Below, one piece after another: positions 18,929 to 27,742 of a stretch of DNA of 36,596 bases (position 1 is the first letter of the stretch; each line of letters begins with the position of its first letter). Position numbers and translations under genes: made by a program. This DNA comes from Planctomycetota bacterium. Lineage in GTDB: Bacteria > Planctomycetota > Phycisphaerae > Phycisphaerales > SM1A02. The stretch is taken from NCBI GenBank assembly GCA_024226535.1, contig JAAELP010000196.1, forward strand, positions 1 through 36,596. Direction: 5' to 3'. A model generated the notes under the pieces. It was not told the DNA's origin, ran no database searches, and saw only the letters and a list, made by a program, of their open reading frames with translations.

Positions 18929-20380
18929 ATGCCGAAAGGTGAGATGATGATCACTCGGCCCACCCATCGTCGTTCCAACGGCATCATCCACGCGGTGCTC
19001 GTCGCCGCGCTGGTCGTGGCGGTCGTCCCCGCGCTGGCCGCGCGGCGGGACCAGCCGCCCGAGACGGAGCCGCGCATCGTCCTGAAGCTCGACAACGGCC
19101 GCCTGGCGATCGGCAGGGTCCTCCGCGCGGCGTACGCCGCGATGGAGCTGAAGCCGCCGGCGCGGCTCGCGGCGCTGACGTGGTCGATCGACGTGCACAC
19201 CCTCGCGGGACGCGCGCAGCTCGACGCCGTGAGCCGGCTCACGAAGGACGCGATCCAGATCGCGGTGGACGACGATCGCTGCGTCGTCACGTACGATCGC
19301 GACAAGGCCGAGCAGGCCGTCGTCGGCGCGCGGCGGTCGGTCGAGACATGGATGGACGACGTCACCGATCGGCTTGCCACGCCGCCGCCGGTCCCGCCGC
19401 AGCGCCGACCGGGCATCACCTTCGTCACCGACGCCGACGAACACACCACGCCGGCGGCCTTCCTGGAGACGAACGAGCATCCGGCGCGAGTCGTCGTCCT
19501 GATCCACGGACTGGACGACCCGGGCTGGATGTGGCGCGACATGATCCCGCACCTCCGGGAGCACGGGTTCGTGGTCGCCCGCATGGAGTACCCCAACGAC
19601 GGGCCCATCGCCGACTCGGCGGACCTGTTCGCGTTGGCGCTGGCCGATCTCCGCACGCGCGGTGTCGATCGCGTGGACGTCGTGGCGCACTCGATGGGTG
19701 GTCTCGTGACGCGTGACGTGCTCACGCGCCGGGCCTACTACGCCGGCGATGCCCGCGGCAGCGGTCGTTTTCCGGCCATCGAGCGTTTCATCATGTGCGG
19801 CACGCCGAACCACGGCTCCAGCATGGCGCGACTCCGCGCGGTGTCGGAGATCAAGGAGCATATCTCCCGAGCGTACTCCGGCAACGGCGGGTGGTACGGT
19901 GGTCTCGCCGATGGCGGCGGGGAGGCGGCGGTCGACCTGCTTCCGGATTCGGAGTTCCTGCGACGTCTCAACGCGCGAGCCGCGCCGACCGGTGTTCGCC
20001 CGACCATCATCGCGGGGCGCATGAGCCCGGTCCGCCGCGAGGACATCAAGGCGCTCGGGGGCAAGCTCCGCGCCGTGGCCAGCTCGGTCAACGCGCCGCG
20101 GTGGCTCCAGGACGCCCTCGCCCGTGGCGACGCCGAGGCGACGTCGTTGCTGGACGAGGCGGTGCGCGGTCTCGGTGACGGGTGCGTCACGATCGACTCG
20201 GCGCGGCTCGACGGCGTTGACGACATCGTCATCGTCGAGGCGAACCACGTGAGCATGATCGTCCGCATCGCGCCGACGGTCAGCGGCGATCTCCCGCCGG
20301 CGCTGCCGATCGTGGTCAATCGGTTGGGGCGGGGCGATGTGAATCCGGACTCCGCTCAGGGCAGCAAGCACGGCCAGTGA
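18929..20380 (+). CDS. Secreted or membrane-anchored alpha/beta hydrolase (lipase/esterase-like)
   Basis: 483 residues from ATG 18929; ATG 18944 or 18947, just after AAAGGTGAG, would give the cleaner signal peptide (ITRPTHRR then a hydrophobic stretch ending PALAA). The hydrolase core starts near residue 188: oxyanion motif VLIHGLDDPG, nucleophile elbow VVAHSMGGL (Ser about 256), CGTPNHGSSMA typical of lipases, and a likely catalytic His in EANHVSMI near 438. Substrate unknown; its position after an MCE transporter suggests envelope lipids, an inference. The 3' end overlaps the convergent deacetylase-like gene by 25 bp. Confidence 0.8.
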   Translation: MPKGEMMITRPTHRRSNGIIHAVLVAALVVAVVPALAARRDQPPETEPRIVLKLDNGRLAIGRVLRAAYAAMELKPPARLAALTWSIDVHTLAGRAQLDAVSRLTKDAIQIAVDDDRCVVTYDRDKAEQAVVGARRSVETWMDDVTDRLATPPPVPPQRRPGITFVTDADEHTTPAAFLETNEHPARVVVLIHGLDDPGWMWRDMIPHLREHGFVVARMEYPNDGPIADSADLFALALADLRTRGVDRVDVVAHSMGGLVTRDVLTRRAYYAGDARGSGRFPAIERFIMCGTPNHGSSMARLRAVSEIKEHISRAYSGNGGWYGGLADGGGEAAVDLLPDSEFLRRLNARAAPTGVRPTIIAGRMSPVRREDIKALGGKLRAVASSVNAPRWLQDALARGDAEATSLLDEAVRGLGDGCVTIDSARLDGVDDIVIVEANHVSMIVRIAPTVSGDLPPALPIVVNRLGRGDVNPDSAQGSKHGQ

Positions 20381-21390
20381 GCTGCGTGCGAACGTGCCAG
20401 ATCCTCGTGAGCGGCCGAGAGGTCCATCTGCGCTGAGCCGTCCGGCTGGATGCGAGGAGGAGCGAGACCGGCGACGCAGGCGTTCACGCTGTGGGCAAGC
20501 GATCGCAGGTCGTATCCGCCCTCCAGGATGAGCGCGAGCCGCCCCTTTGCATGTCGCTCGGCGATGTCGCGGACCTCCGCGAGCAGGGCGGCGAAACCCT
20601 CGGCGCTGAGCCGCATGTCCGCGAGCGGGTCGCGCGCGTGCGCATCGAATCCGGCCGACACCAGGACCAGTTCGGGCTCGTAGCTGTGCGCGATCGGCAC
20701 GACGATGCGTCGGAAGAGGGCCAGGTAGTCGGCATCGGTCTGGCCCGGCGGCAGCGGCAGGTTGACGGTGTAGCCCCGGCCGGCGCCGGCCCCGATCTCG
20801 CCCACCGCGCCGGTGTCGGGGTACAGCGGCCGCTGGTGGGTGGAGATGAAGAGAACGTCCGGCCGTTCGTAGAGAATGTCCTGGGTTCCGTTTCCGTGAT
20901 GAACGTCCCAGTCGATGACGAGCACCCGCCGGCAGCCGTGTCGCCGCACGGCATCGGCGGCCGCGATCGCGATGTTGTTGAACAGGCAGAAGCCCATCGC
21001 GCGATCGGCGCAGGCATGATGGCCCGGGGGCCGGACGAACGCGAACGCGTTCGCGGCCTCGCCCGTCATGAGGGCCGCGACGGCGTCCAGCGCGGCGCCC
21101 GCGGCCAGACGAGCGGCCTCGTGGCTTCCGGGCGAGACGACGGTGTCGACGTCGAGCAGGGACCTCATTCCCTCGAGTCCGGCGAGCATCTCGACGTGCT
21201 CCGCCGTGTGAGCCACGAGGATTTCCTCGTTCGCCGCCGCCGAAGGCGCCACCCAGCGAACATGCTCGAACCCGCCTTGGTCGACGGCGAGACGGATCAC
21301 GCGGAGTCGGTCGGCGCACTCCGGGTGCCCCGGTCCATTGTCATGGGCCAGCATCGCGTCGTCATGGAACAGCAGTGTCTGCTCGGCCAT
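20356..21390 (-). CDS. Histone deacetylase-like amidohydrolase
   Basis: 344 residues, the usual size for bacterial members of the arginase/deacetylase fold (acetylpolyamine amidohydrolase and HDAC-like proteins). Motifs in order: GPGHPECADRL, VRPPGHHA with the catalytic His pair (about 139-140), GFCLFNNIAIAA, zinc-binding DWDVHHGNGTQD (about 178-189), VSAGFDAHARDPLAD and LEGGYDL. All zinc ligands and the catalytic Asp-His pairs are present, so it is probably active. The substrate could be acetylated polyamines, lysine side chains or a small metabolite. ATG 21390 starts it; no operon partner is close on this strand. Confidence 0.92.
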   Translation of the reverse strand: MAEQTLLFHDDAMLAHDNGPGHPECADRLRVIRLAVDQGGFEHVRWVAPSAAANEEILVAHTAEHVEMLAGLEGMRSLLDVDTVVSPGSHEAARLAAGAALDAVAALMTGEAANAFAFVRPPGHHACADRAMGFCLFNNIAIAAADAVRRHGCRRVLVIDWDVHHGNGTQDILYERPDVLFISTHQRPLYPDTGAVGEIGAGAGRGYTVNLPLPPGQTDADYLALFRRIVVPIAHSYEPELVLVSAGFDAHARDPLADMRLSAEGFAALLAEVRDIAERHAKGRLALILEGGYDLRSLAHSVNACVAGLAPPRIQPDGSAQMDLSAAHEDLARSHAAHWPCLLP

Positions 21391-21524
21391 CGCCGACTTC
21401 GTCTCCTTCCACCCTCGAGCTGCCTCCGTGCCGCCGCGAGCGCCCCCCGGTGATCATGAGGCGTGTGTCGGAGGATCGATTGTATCGCCGACGAGCCCGG
21501 CGCACTGACCCGGTGCCCCCTCCG

Positions 21525-21582
21525 CGTTTGGAGTTCCGGAGTGCGGAACGCTGAATGCGGATCGCGGATTCCGGGTTCGCGG
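21525..21582. repeat. GTGCGGA-type intergenic repeat, related to 11029-11172
   Basis: TTGGAGTTCCGGAGTGCGGA, then AATGCGGAT and CGCGGATTCCGGGTT units, follow each other between the deacetylase-like gene and the small membrane-protein gene. The same word set occurs at 11029-11172. It looks like a decayed dispersed low-complexity repeat; no ORF or terminator is evident. Confidence 0.45.
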
Positions 21583-21585
21583 GGA

Positions 21586-22014
21586 TCAACCCGGAGGATT
21601 GACGACGTTCCGTGTCAGACGCACGTGCCCGTCGCGTCGTACGAGACCCGTCGGCCGCCCGATCTCCGCGAGCGCAGTGAGCAGCGTGTCGTCGTCGATC
21701 CCGAGGCGACCGGCGATTTCGTGATCGGTCTCGACGAAACGCGCGACGACGACCGCCCTCGCCTCGACCATCGGCGGCGCGGTTTCCGCCGGCGTCTCGA
21801 TCGCGACGCGCTCCGGCGCGCCGCCCGCCGGCGTTCGCGGGACGAGCATGATCGCGGCCCCGATGAGCGTCGCCCCGAGGCACAGCGCGGCGACGGCGGC
21901 CCGGCGGCGGCGCCGGACCCGGCGGACCCGGTGCAGGTCCTCGAGGAGCGTCGGGAGCATCGCCTCGCGTCGTTCGCGGCCGGTCGGGCCGAGGATCATC
22001 GGGTCGTCATTCAT
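21586..22014 (-). CDS. Small single-pass membrane protein next to an ECF sigma factor
   Basis: 142 residues: an Arg-rich cytoplasmic N-terminus (HRVRRVRRRRRAAV, about 28-41), one membrane helix (about 42-59) and an outer domain of about 80 residues ending ARFVETDHEIAGRLGIDD ... VRLTRNVVNPPG. It overlaps the sigma gene by 8 bp, the position of an anti-sigma factor, and the topology fits, but no zinc-binding anti-sigma motif (HxxxCxxC) is present. It is either a non-canonical sigma regulator or an effector; function unrecognised. Confidence 0.7.
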   Translation of the reverse strand: MNDDPMILGPTGRERREAMLPTLLEDLHRVRRVRRRRRAAVAALCLGATLIGAAIMLVPRTPAGGAPERVAIETPAETAPPMVEARAVVVARFVETDHEIAGRLGIDDDTLLTALAEIGRPTGLVRRDGHVRLTRNVVNPPG

Positions 22015-22549
22015 CGTCCGTCTCCCGGGCCCGGTCGCGCAGGGTCGCGACGGCCCGCCGGATGCGACCGTCCACCGCGCCGGGGCCGAGCCCGGCGACC
22101 TGCCCGATCTGGGCGAGCGTTCGCTCGAAGCCGTGCCGCAGCAGGATCAGGCTCCGCGAACGCTCGTCGAGCCGCCGCAGCTCTTCGGCGATCCAACGGA
22201 TGCGGTCCTGCGTGGCGGCGAGATCGGCGGCGGTCGAGGCATCGCCCGCCGCCACCCGCTGCTCGCGCCGCAGGCGCCGCGCGTCGGTCCGCAGCCGGTC
22301 CAGGGCGCACGAGCGCACCGTCCGCCGAACCCAGCGGGCGAGCGCGGGCTCGGTGTCGAGCGGTTTGAGCTTCCGGATCACCCGGAGCATCGCGTCCTGG
22401 ACGACGTCGAGGCAGAACGACTCGTCCCGGCCCGTGAGCCGGCGCGCCTCGGCGTACATGCGATCGAACCACGTCTCGTAGAAGCACGTGAACGCCTCGT
22501 CGTCTCCGGAGACGATGCCGTCCGTGAGCTCGCGCGCCGATCGCTCCAC
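22007..22549 (-). CDS. ECF-type RNA polymerase sigma factor
   Basis: 180 residues. Region 2 spans about 15-80 (FTCFYETWFDRMYAEARRLT, DVVQDAMLRVIRKLKPLD, WVRRTVRSCALDRLR) and region 4 about 115-172 (LDERSRSLILLRHGFERTLA, then AGLGPGAVDGRIRRAVATLR as the DNA-reading helix). The protein directs transcription of a stress- or envelope-type regulon; targets are not visible. It lies 12 bp downstream of the STN/coiled-coil gene and overlaps the small membrane protein gene, making a three-gene minus-strand unit. Confidence 0.9.
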   Translation of the reverse strand: MERSARELTDGIVSGDDEAFTCFYETWFDRMYAEARRLTGRDESFCLDVVQDAMLRVIRKLKPLDTEPALARWVRRTVRSCALDRLRTDARRLRREQRVAAGDASTAADLAATQDRIRWIAEELRRLDERSRSLILLRHGFERTLAQIGQVAGLGPGAVDGRIRRAVATLRDRARETDDE

Positions 22550-22561
22550 GGATGGCCTCCG

Positions 22562-23485
22562 TCAACGGCCGGTGCCGGGAAGCGCCCGGCGCAGTTGGTC
22601 CATGGCCGCCTGTAGCTCGCGGATCGTGTCGTCGCGCTCGGCGATGGCGGCGCGTGTCCGCTCGAGCTCGTCGCGCAGCTCGCGGATCTCCTCCCGGTAC
22701 AGCTCGGCCCGAGTCTGCCACTGCGTGACGCGCCGCTCGACGTCGGCGAGCTCGTCGAGCTGGATGGTGAGCCGTGCGATCTCCTGGGAGGCCGCGCGTT
22801 CGGTCGCCGCCAGCTTCGACTTCATCGCCTGGTCCGGCGGGCGGCGCTGGAGCTGGTCCACGACGGCGTCGACCGTCACGAGCTGCTCCTCCGTGCCGCG
22901 GCACATGATCAGGCCGGTCTCGCGATGGAAGCGGAGCTGCACCGGCGCGTGGTGTTCGCCGTAGAGCTGGAGCGCCGTCTCCACGGCCGTGAGCACGTCC
23001 TCCGGTGAACGCCCCTGGGCGATCGCGCTGCCCAGCGACCAGACGTTCGTCTCCAGGTCCGGCGGTCGCTCCGCGGTGGAGCCGGGACCCGAGGGTCGCG
23101 CGTGAACACGCCAGACGGGCAGGGCACCGTCCGGCCGGCGGCCGCCGTGGATCATCTCGACCTTCGTGACCACCCAGTTGCCACGCACGTTTCGTTGCAG
23201 GCTGTCGAGCATGTCCATCGCGTTGCCGACGCTGACGCGCTTCAACTCGACCGGGCTGATGTCCATGTCGCCGAGGTGAGGGTCGAAGACCACGTTGATG
23301 TCGCCCGCCTCGCGTCGCAACGCGTCCACGAAGTCCTGCGCGGTCGTGCCGCGGAACTTCATGTCGATTACGGTGTGCTCGGTGGCGCCGTCGGCGGCGT
23401 GATCCTGGAGGGGGTCGGCGTGGGCGACGAAGACGGGGCCGAGCGCCGCCGCGGCGGCGAGGGGGATGGTGAGCAGTAGGTTCAT
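22562..23485 (-). CDS. Secreted STN-like protein with C-terminal coiled coil
   Basis: 307 residues with a signal peptide (MNLLLTIPLAAAAALG ... AHA). Residues about 36-95 resemble the secretin/TonB short N-terminal (STN) fold: VIDMKFRGTTAQDFVDALRR, NVVFDPHLGDMDISPVELKR, SVGNAMDMLDSL. After a middle beta region containing PVQLRFHRETGLIMCRGTEE comes a long coiled coil (about 210-300, ending AAMDQLRRALPGTGR). It is upstream of the ECF sigma factor and probably in its operon. It may be a periplasmic sensor or structural partner; the function is not known. Confidence 0.75.
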   Translation of the reverse strand: MNLLLTIPLAAAAALGPVFVAHADPLQDHAADGATEHTVIDMKFRGTTAQDFVDALRREAGDINVVFDPHLGDMDISPVELKRVSVGNAMDMLDSLQRNVRGNWVVTKVEMIHGGRRPDGALPVWRVHARPSGPGSTAERPPDLETNVWSLGSAIAQGRSPEDVLTAVETALQLYGEHHAPVQLRFHRETGLIMCRGTEEQLVTVDAVVDQLQRRPPDQAMKSKLAATERAASQEIARLTIQLDELADVERRVTQWQTRAELYREEIRELRDELERTRAAIAERDDTIRELQAAMDQLRRALPGTGR

Positions 23486-23801
23486 CGGTGTGCCTCCGGG
23501 GGAATGCTGCAGGAGGTTCGCGGGCCCGCGCCGCGCCTCCGCAGAGAGCCAAACGCCGCCGGGGGGAGCTTTTCGCGTCGTGGCGGGAGGTTTTTTGCTC
23601 TGGATCGGATCCGGAAGCCCGTCTCGGACGGATGATCGGAGGGTGTTCGGGGCGAGGAGGCCCCGGTCGGCCCCCCTGTTTCGGTGTTTCGGCCGATGAC
23701 CCCTACTGTCAGGCGGGTGGGAAGGTTACGCTTGAACGTTGGTCGCCCTGAGGGGGTCGGCCCTGTCGAGGAACTGAAGGGCGAGGAAGAGGTACGAACG
23801 C
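23486..23801. other. Intergenic region between divergent genes (316 bp)
   Basis: It must hold the promoters of the STN operon (minus) and of the dockerin/hydrolase gene (plus). A weak hairpin CGGGGC / GCCCCG sits at 23648-23665 without a following T run. AGGAAGAGG at 23784-23792 is a good Shine-Dalgarno 9 bases before ATG 23802. No promoter pair of convincing spacing and no RNA gene is visible. Confidence 0.5.
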
Positions 23802-26800
23802 ATGTCGAATCGGATGAGAGCGTGGGCGGTCGGGCTCGCCGCAGCCGTCGGGCTGTCGACGGCGCCAGCTTCGGCGTCCGGGTGCCCCGAGGATGCCAAC
23901 GACGACGGGACCGTGAACTTCGCCGACATCCTGGAGGTCATCGGCAACTGGGGTCCGTGCCCGGGGTGCGCCGCGGACGTGAACGGCGACAGCCAGGTGA
24001 ACTTCGCGGACATCCTCGCGGTGATCGGCGTCTGGGGCGCTGACTGCACCGATCCCGTGGCGACGGAACTCGCCGGCAACCCGCTTACCGAGTACCCGAA
24101 CTTCGAGTACGTGCTCGCGTTCAACGAGGAGATGACCGTCACCTTCGCGATCGACCCCGGGCGTTTCCCCGCCGTGGCCGGTCAGACGTGTGACCTGTAC
24201 GTCGTCGCGGCACGGACCGAGCAGCAGTGGCGCGACGACCCCGCACTCGTCGACGTGCGCGGCGCGGCGCAGACCGAGACCATCGGCGCCGGCACGATCC
24301 AGTCCGCCACGTTCGCGCTGACCGGCAGCACCGGGCTCAGTTCGGATGGGGGCACGGGCCTGGGGGTCGGCTACGACCTCGTCTGCGACGTGAACCGCAA
24401 CGGTACGCTCGACGGAAGCGATTTCATCGACGGCTTTGGCGACGTCGCGGGGTTCTACGTCGTTCACGACGTGACCCAGCCGGGTCCGCTCAGCGTCACC
24501 GAGGTGAGCTACGCGGTCGCCGGCGGCACGGTGACCCCCGGGTTCGAGGGAGAGAACCTCTTCTACCCGACGAACGCGGGCTTGCTGGGGCAGCTTCCGT
24601 TGATCGTCGTGAGCCACGGCAACGGGCACAACTACGAGTGGTACGACCACATCGGCCCGCACATGGCGTCGTACGGCTACATCGTGATGAGCCACCAGAA
24701 CAACACGCAGCCCGGCGTGGCGAGCGCGGCGGTGACGACGCTCGAGCACACCGATGCGTTCCTCGGTCAGCTCGACACCATCGCCGGAGGAGTCCTCCAG
24801 AACCACGTCGACACCGCCAGGATCACGTGGATCGGCCACAGCCGTGGCGGTGAGGGCGTGGCGATCGCGTACAACCGGATCGTCGAGGGCACGTGGTCGC
24901 CGGTGAACTACGGCCAGGACGACATCGTTCTCGTCTCCAGCATCGCGCCGGTGGATTTCCTGAGCACCGGGATCACCGAGCCGAACGGCGTGAGCTTCTC
25001 GCTGTGGACCGGCGGCTCCGACAGCGACGTGAACGGCTGCGCGAGCTGCGATCTCTGCCAGACGTTTCACCTGCACGATCGCGCGACCGCGTGGCGGCAG
25101 TCGATCTCGCTGCACGGCGTGGGCCACGGCGATTTCCACAACGGCAACGCGAGCCCGTTCGCCACGGGTCCGTGCCTCGTCGGCCGCGCCGACACGCACA
25201 GGATCATCAAGGGCTACCTCCTTCCCCTGGTCAAGCACTACGTCGAGGCCAATGTGCCCGCGCGGGATTTCCTCTGGCGCCAGTGGGAGAGCTTCCGGCC
25301 GATCGGTGCTCCCGTGAACGGCTGTGTCACCGTGGACCTGATGTTCCGCGAAGATCCCGCGGAGAACGTCGTGATCGACGACTACCAGACGCAGCCGGCT
25401 CCCGGGACGAGCAGTTCCGGTGGGAACGTCATCTTCACGGTGACGAACGTCTCGGAGGGCACGCTCGACGACTCCAACGGCGATTTCACGAACAACCTCG
25501 GCGACATCATGAACGGCATGACCGCGGGAAGCAGCTCCGACAGCACCGCCGGCGTGGTGTTCCAGTGGGACGAGGACGCGACCTACGAGCAGAGCATCGT
25601 CACCAGCCGGCGCGACTTCACCGCCTTCAGCTACCTGAGCTTCCGGGCGGCCCAGGCGGCGCGTCACCCGAACACGACCGCGGAGCTTGGCGATCTCACC
25701 TTCACCGTTTCCCTCCATGACGGGAGCGGCGGTTCGAGCGCGATCGGCATCGGCGCGTTCGGCGGCGGGATCGAGGAGCCCTACCAGCGCACCAGTTGCG
25801 GGACGGGTTCGGGATGGGCGAACGAGTTCGAGACGATCCGCATTCGTCTCACCGACTTCCTCAACAACGGCTCCGGTCTCGATCTCACCGACGTGACCGC
25901 GATTCGCTTCTCGTTCGGTCCGTCGCACGGGTCGAGCCTCGGCCGGATCGGGCTGGACGAGATCACGCTCTCACGGGATCCGGCCACGCCGCGTGTCGGC
26001 GCGATCACGATCGAGCTGCCGAACGGCGCTCCCACGCTGATCCCGCCGGGTCTGCCCACGGAGATCACGGTGGCGATCAACGCCTCCGGGGAGGCCCTCA
26101 TCCCCGGTACGGCGCTCCTGCACTACAGCTACCTCGCCGACGGCTTCCAGGCGGTGCCGCTCTCGCCGGCGGGCGCGGGGCTGTACACGGGTACACTGCC
26201 GGCGCCGCTGTGCTCCGAGACGCCGGAGTACTACTTCAGCGCGGTCGGCACGATCAGCGGCCAGATCTTCCTGCCCACCCAGGCGCCGTCGGAGGTTATC
26301 GTCGCCGAAGTCGGCACGACGGCGATCAACTTCGCCGACGATTTCGAATCGAACCTCGGGTGGACGACGGAGATCCTCGGCGCAACGAGCGGCCAATGGG
26401 AGCGTGGCGTGCCCGTCAACGATCCGGGCTGGGCGTACGACCCGCCCGCGGACTCCGACGGCAGCGGAAGCTGCTTCCTGACGCAGAACGCCGTGGACAA
26501 CACCGACGTCGACGACGGGTCCGTGCGGCTCACGTCCCCGACGCTCGACATGACCGGCGGCGGGCTGCTCATCCGGTACGACTACTATCTCAACCTCACC
26601 AACGCCGACGGCATCGATCGGCTCCTGGTGGAGATCAACTCCGACGACGGTGTCGGGGCGTGGACGACGATTGCGACGCACACGACGAACGGGGGGTTGA
26701 ACTGGCGGACCCACGAGATCACCGATGCCGATCTCGCCGGGGCCGGTGTGACGCTCACGGCGACGATGCGGATGCGGTTCACCGCGAACGACAGCGACCC

Positions 26801-26864
26801 GCAGAGCATCGTCGAGTCGGGCCTGGATGCCTTCGAAGTCCTCACAACGTCGTGCGAGGACTAA
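23802..26864 (+). CDS. Secreted dockerin-like / alpha-beta hydrolase multidomain protein
   Basis: 1020 residues. A signal peptide ends near ASASG. Right after it (about 28-77) is a pair of calcium loops, DANDDGTVNFADILEVIG and DVNGDSQVNFADILAVIG, i.e. a dockerin-like doublet at the N-terminus. A hydrolase core (about 235-480) has VVSHGNGHNYEWY, the nucleophile elbow WIGHSRGGEG (Ser about 347) and a possible catalytic His in GVGHGDFHNG (about 437-446), resembling PAF-acetylhydrolase or polyester-hydrolase-like proteins. A beta-sandwich domain follows (about 520-725), then a C-terminal jelly-roll (about 843-1018, NFADDFESNLGWTTE). Probably an extracellular esterase; no scaffoldin is known here. 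The SD at 23784 supports the start. Confidence 0.85.
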   Translation: MSNRMRAWAVGLAAAVGLSTAPASASGCPEDANDDGTVNFADILEVIGNWGPCPGCAADVNGDSQVNFADILAVIGVWGADCTDPVATELAGNPLTEYPNFEYVLAFNEEMTVTFAIDPGRFPAVAGQTCDLYVVAARTEQQWRDDPALVDVRGAAQTETIGAGTIQSATFALTGSTGLSSDGGTGLGVGYDLVCDVNRNGTLDGSDFIDGFGDVAGFYVVHDVTQPGPLSVTEVSYAVAGGTVTPGFEGENLFYPTNAGLLGQLPLIVVSHGNGHNYEWYDHIGPHMASYGYIVMSHQNNTQPGVASAAVTTLEHTDAFLGQLDTIAGGVLQNHVDTARITWIGHSRGGEGVAIAYNRIVEGTWSPVNYGQDDIVLVSSIAPVDFLSTGITEPNGVSFSLWTGGSDSDVNGCASCDLCQTFHLHDRATAWRQSISLHGVGHGDFHNGNASPFATGPCLVGRADTHRIIKGYLLPLVKHYVEANVPARDFLWRQWESFRPIGAPVNGCVTVDLMFREDPAENVVIDDYQTQPAPGTSSSGGNVIFTVTNVSEGTLDDSNGDFTNNLGDIMNGMTAGSSSDSTAGVVFQWDEDATYEQSIVTSRRDFTAFSYLSFRAAQAARHPNTTAELGDLTFTVSLHDGSGGSSAIGIGAFGGGIEEPYQRTSCGTGSGWANEFETIRIRLTDFLNNGSGLDLTDVTAIRFSFGPSHGSSLGRIGLDEITLSRDPATPRVGAITIELPNGAPTLIPPGLPTEITVAINASGEALIPGTALLHYSYLADGFQAVPLSPAGAGLYTGTLPAPLCSETPEYYFSAVGTISGQIFLPTQAPSEVIVAEVGTTAINFADDFESNLGWTTEILGATSGQWERGVPVNDPGWAYDPPADSDGSGSCFLTQNAVDNTDVDDGSVRLTSPTLDMTGGGLLIRYDYYLNLTNADGIDRLLVEINSDDGVGAWTTIATHTTNGGLNWRTHEITDADLAGAGVTLTATMRMRFTANDSDPQSIVESGLDAFEVLTTSCED

Positions 26865-26924
26865 GTCCTGTTTGACGGCTCAGCAGCGATGAACAGCAGA
26901 AACAGCATGATCAGGATGATGACC

Positions 26925-27557
26925 ATGAAACGCTACGCTCTTGGATTGCTCTTCGCCGGCCTGCTCACCGCCGCCGCGCCCCCGCCCTCCGAGCCGCCGC
27001 CGATCCCGGCCACGCCCGCGCCGGTGCTCGATCTCGTGTCGGTGCAGCCGTACACGCTGACGAAGGGGGCGGTCCACCGTTGGCGCGCCGAGAAGCCGAC
27101 GCATCGCACCGGCTACATGCTCGTGCTCAGGGTCGATCCGGCGCTCGTCTTCCCGCGTCAGATCGCCCAGCCCGTGCTCTACGTGGGCAAGCAGACGGCC
27201 GAGCGCGTCAACATGGGGCACGAGTCCGGCTACGTGATCGCCTTCGTCCCCGGGGTCACCGACGATCCCGCGCACCCGCAGTACATCGACCTCGCGCAGT
27301 CGCGGATGTGGTTCGGCTCGCCCGACCTGCCGGAGCGCGTCGACGCGCGGCGGATCGCGCAGGAGCACGAGGCCGCGGTGAAGGCCGGCATCCAGCCGTT
27401 CCCTGCCAGGAAGATCGAGGACGCGCGGCGGAAGGGCGGGGCGCTCAACGCCGAGCCCACCAAGCGAACCCTCGTCCACGACGCCATGCGGCTGGTCCTG
27501 AAGTACTCACCGCAGGAGCGGGAACTCGCCGACGGGGTGCTCCGGCATACGAAGTAG
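26925..27557 (+). CDS. Secreted protein of unknown function
   Basis: 210 residues from ATG 26925, chosen because MKRYALGLLFAGLLTAAA forms a clean signal peptide and AGGA lies 8 bases upstream; ATG 26889 is a longer alternative. A Pro-rich linker (PPPSEPPPIPATPAP) leads to a domain with VLRVDPALVFPRQ, PVLYVGKQTAERVN and GYVIAFVPGV, which could be a small beta domain. The C-terminal third is charged and helical. I do not recognise a family. It lies 60 bp after the large secreted hydrolase gene and may be co-transcribed with it. Confidence 0.7.
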   Translation: MKRYALGLLFAGLLTAAAPPPSEPPPIPATPAPVLDLVSVQPYTLTKGAVHRWRAEKPTHRTGYMLVLRVDPALVFPRQIAQPVLYVGKQTAERVNMGHESGYVIAFVPGVTDDPAHPQYIDLAQSRMWFGSPDLPERVDARRIAQEHEAAVKAGIQPFPARKIEDARRKGGALNAEPTKRTLVHDAMRLVLKYSPQERELADGVLRHTK

Positions 27558-27587
27558 GCGCCGGGACGCGCATCGCGTCCGCCGCTC

Positions 27588-27725
27588 GTTATCCTCATCG
27601 TGATCGTGGTCTTTATCGACCCCTCGTGATCGTTGTCCGGAGGGGACGGATGACGATTACGAGATTCGATGACGATGGTCGATGACGATAACGATAGCGA
27701 CGGCAATGACGATGATGACGACATC
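27588..27725. repeat. GAT/GAC/CGAT-rich low-complexity intergenic tract
   Basis: The gap between the secreted-protein gene and the LOG gene is clearly less GC-rich than its surroundings and is built of GATGACGAT, ATAACGATAGC and similar units. Short ORFs through it encode poly-Asp or poly-Ser and are not credible. AGAGGA at 27731-27736 is the ribosome site of the next gene. Confidence 0.5.
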
Positions 27726-27742
27726 GAACCAGAGGATCATGC

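Noticed and set aside
16492..19725. Minus-strand ORF of 1077 codons across the ABC ATPase, MCE and lipase genes
   Set aside because: Low-complexity His/Arg/Val-rich translation; three well-defined genes lie on the other strand.
20356..20380. 25-bp overlap of convergent lipase-like and deacetylase-like genes as a sign of an error
   Set aside because: Both reading frames keep family motifs and natural ends; small convergent overlaps are common in compact genomes.
23648..23665. Hairpin CGGGGC/GCCCCG as a transcription terminator
   Set aside because: Short stem with no T run, and it lies between divergent genes where no terminator is needed.
27671..27742. Short poly-Asp ORF in the GAT/GAC tract
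   Set aside because: Low-complexity translation without a ribosome site; it runs out of frame into the LOG gene.
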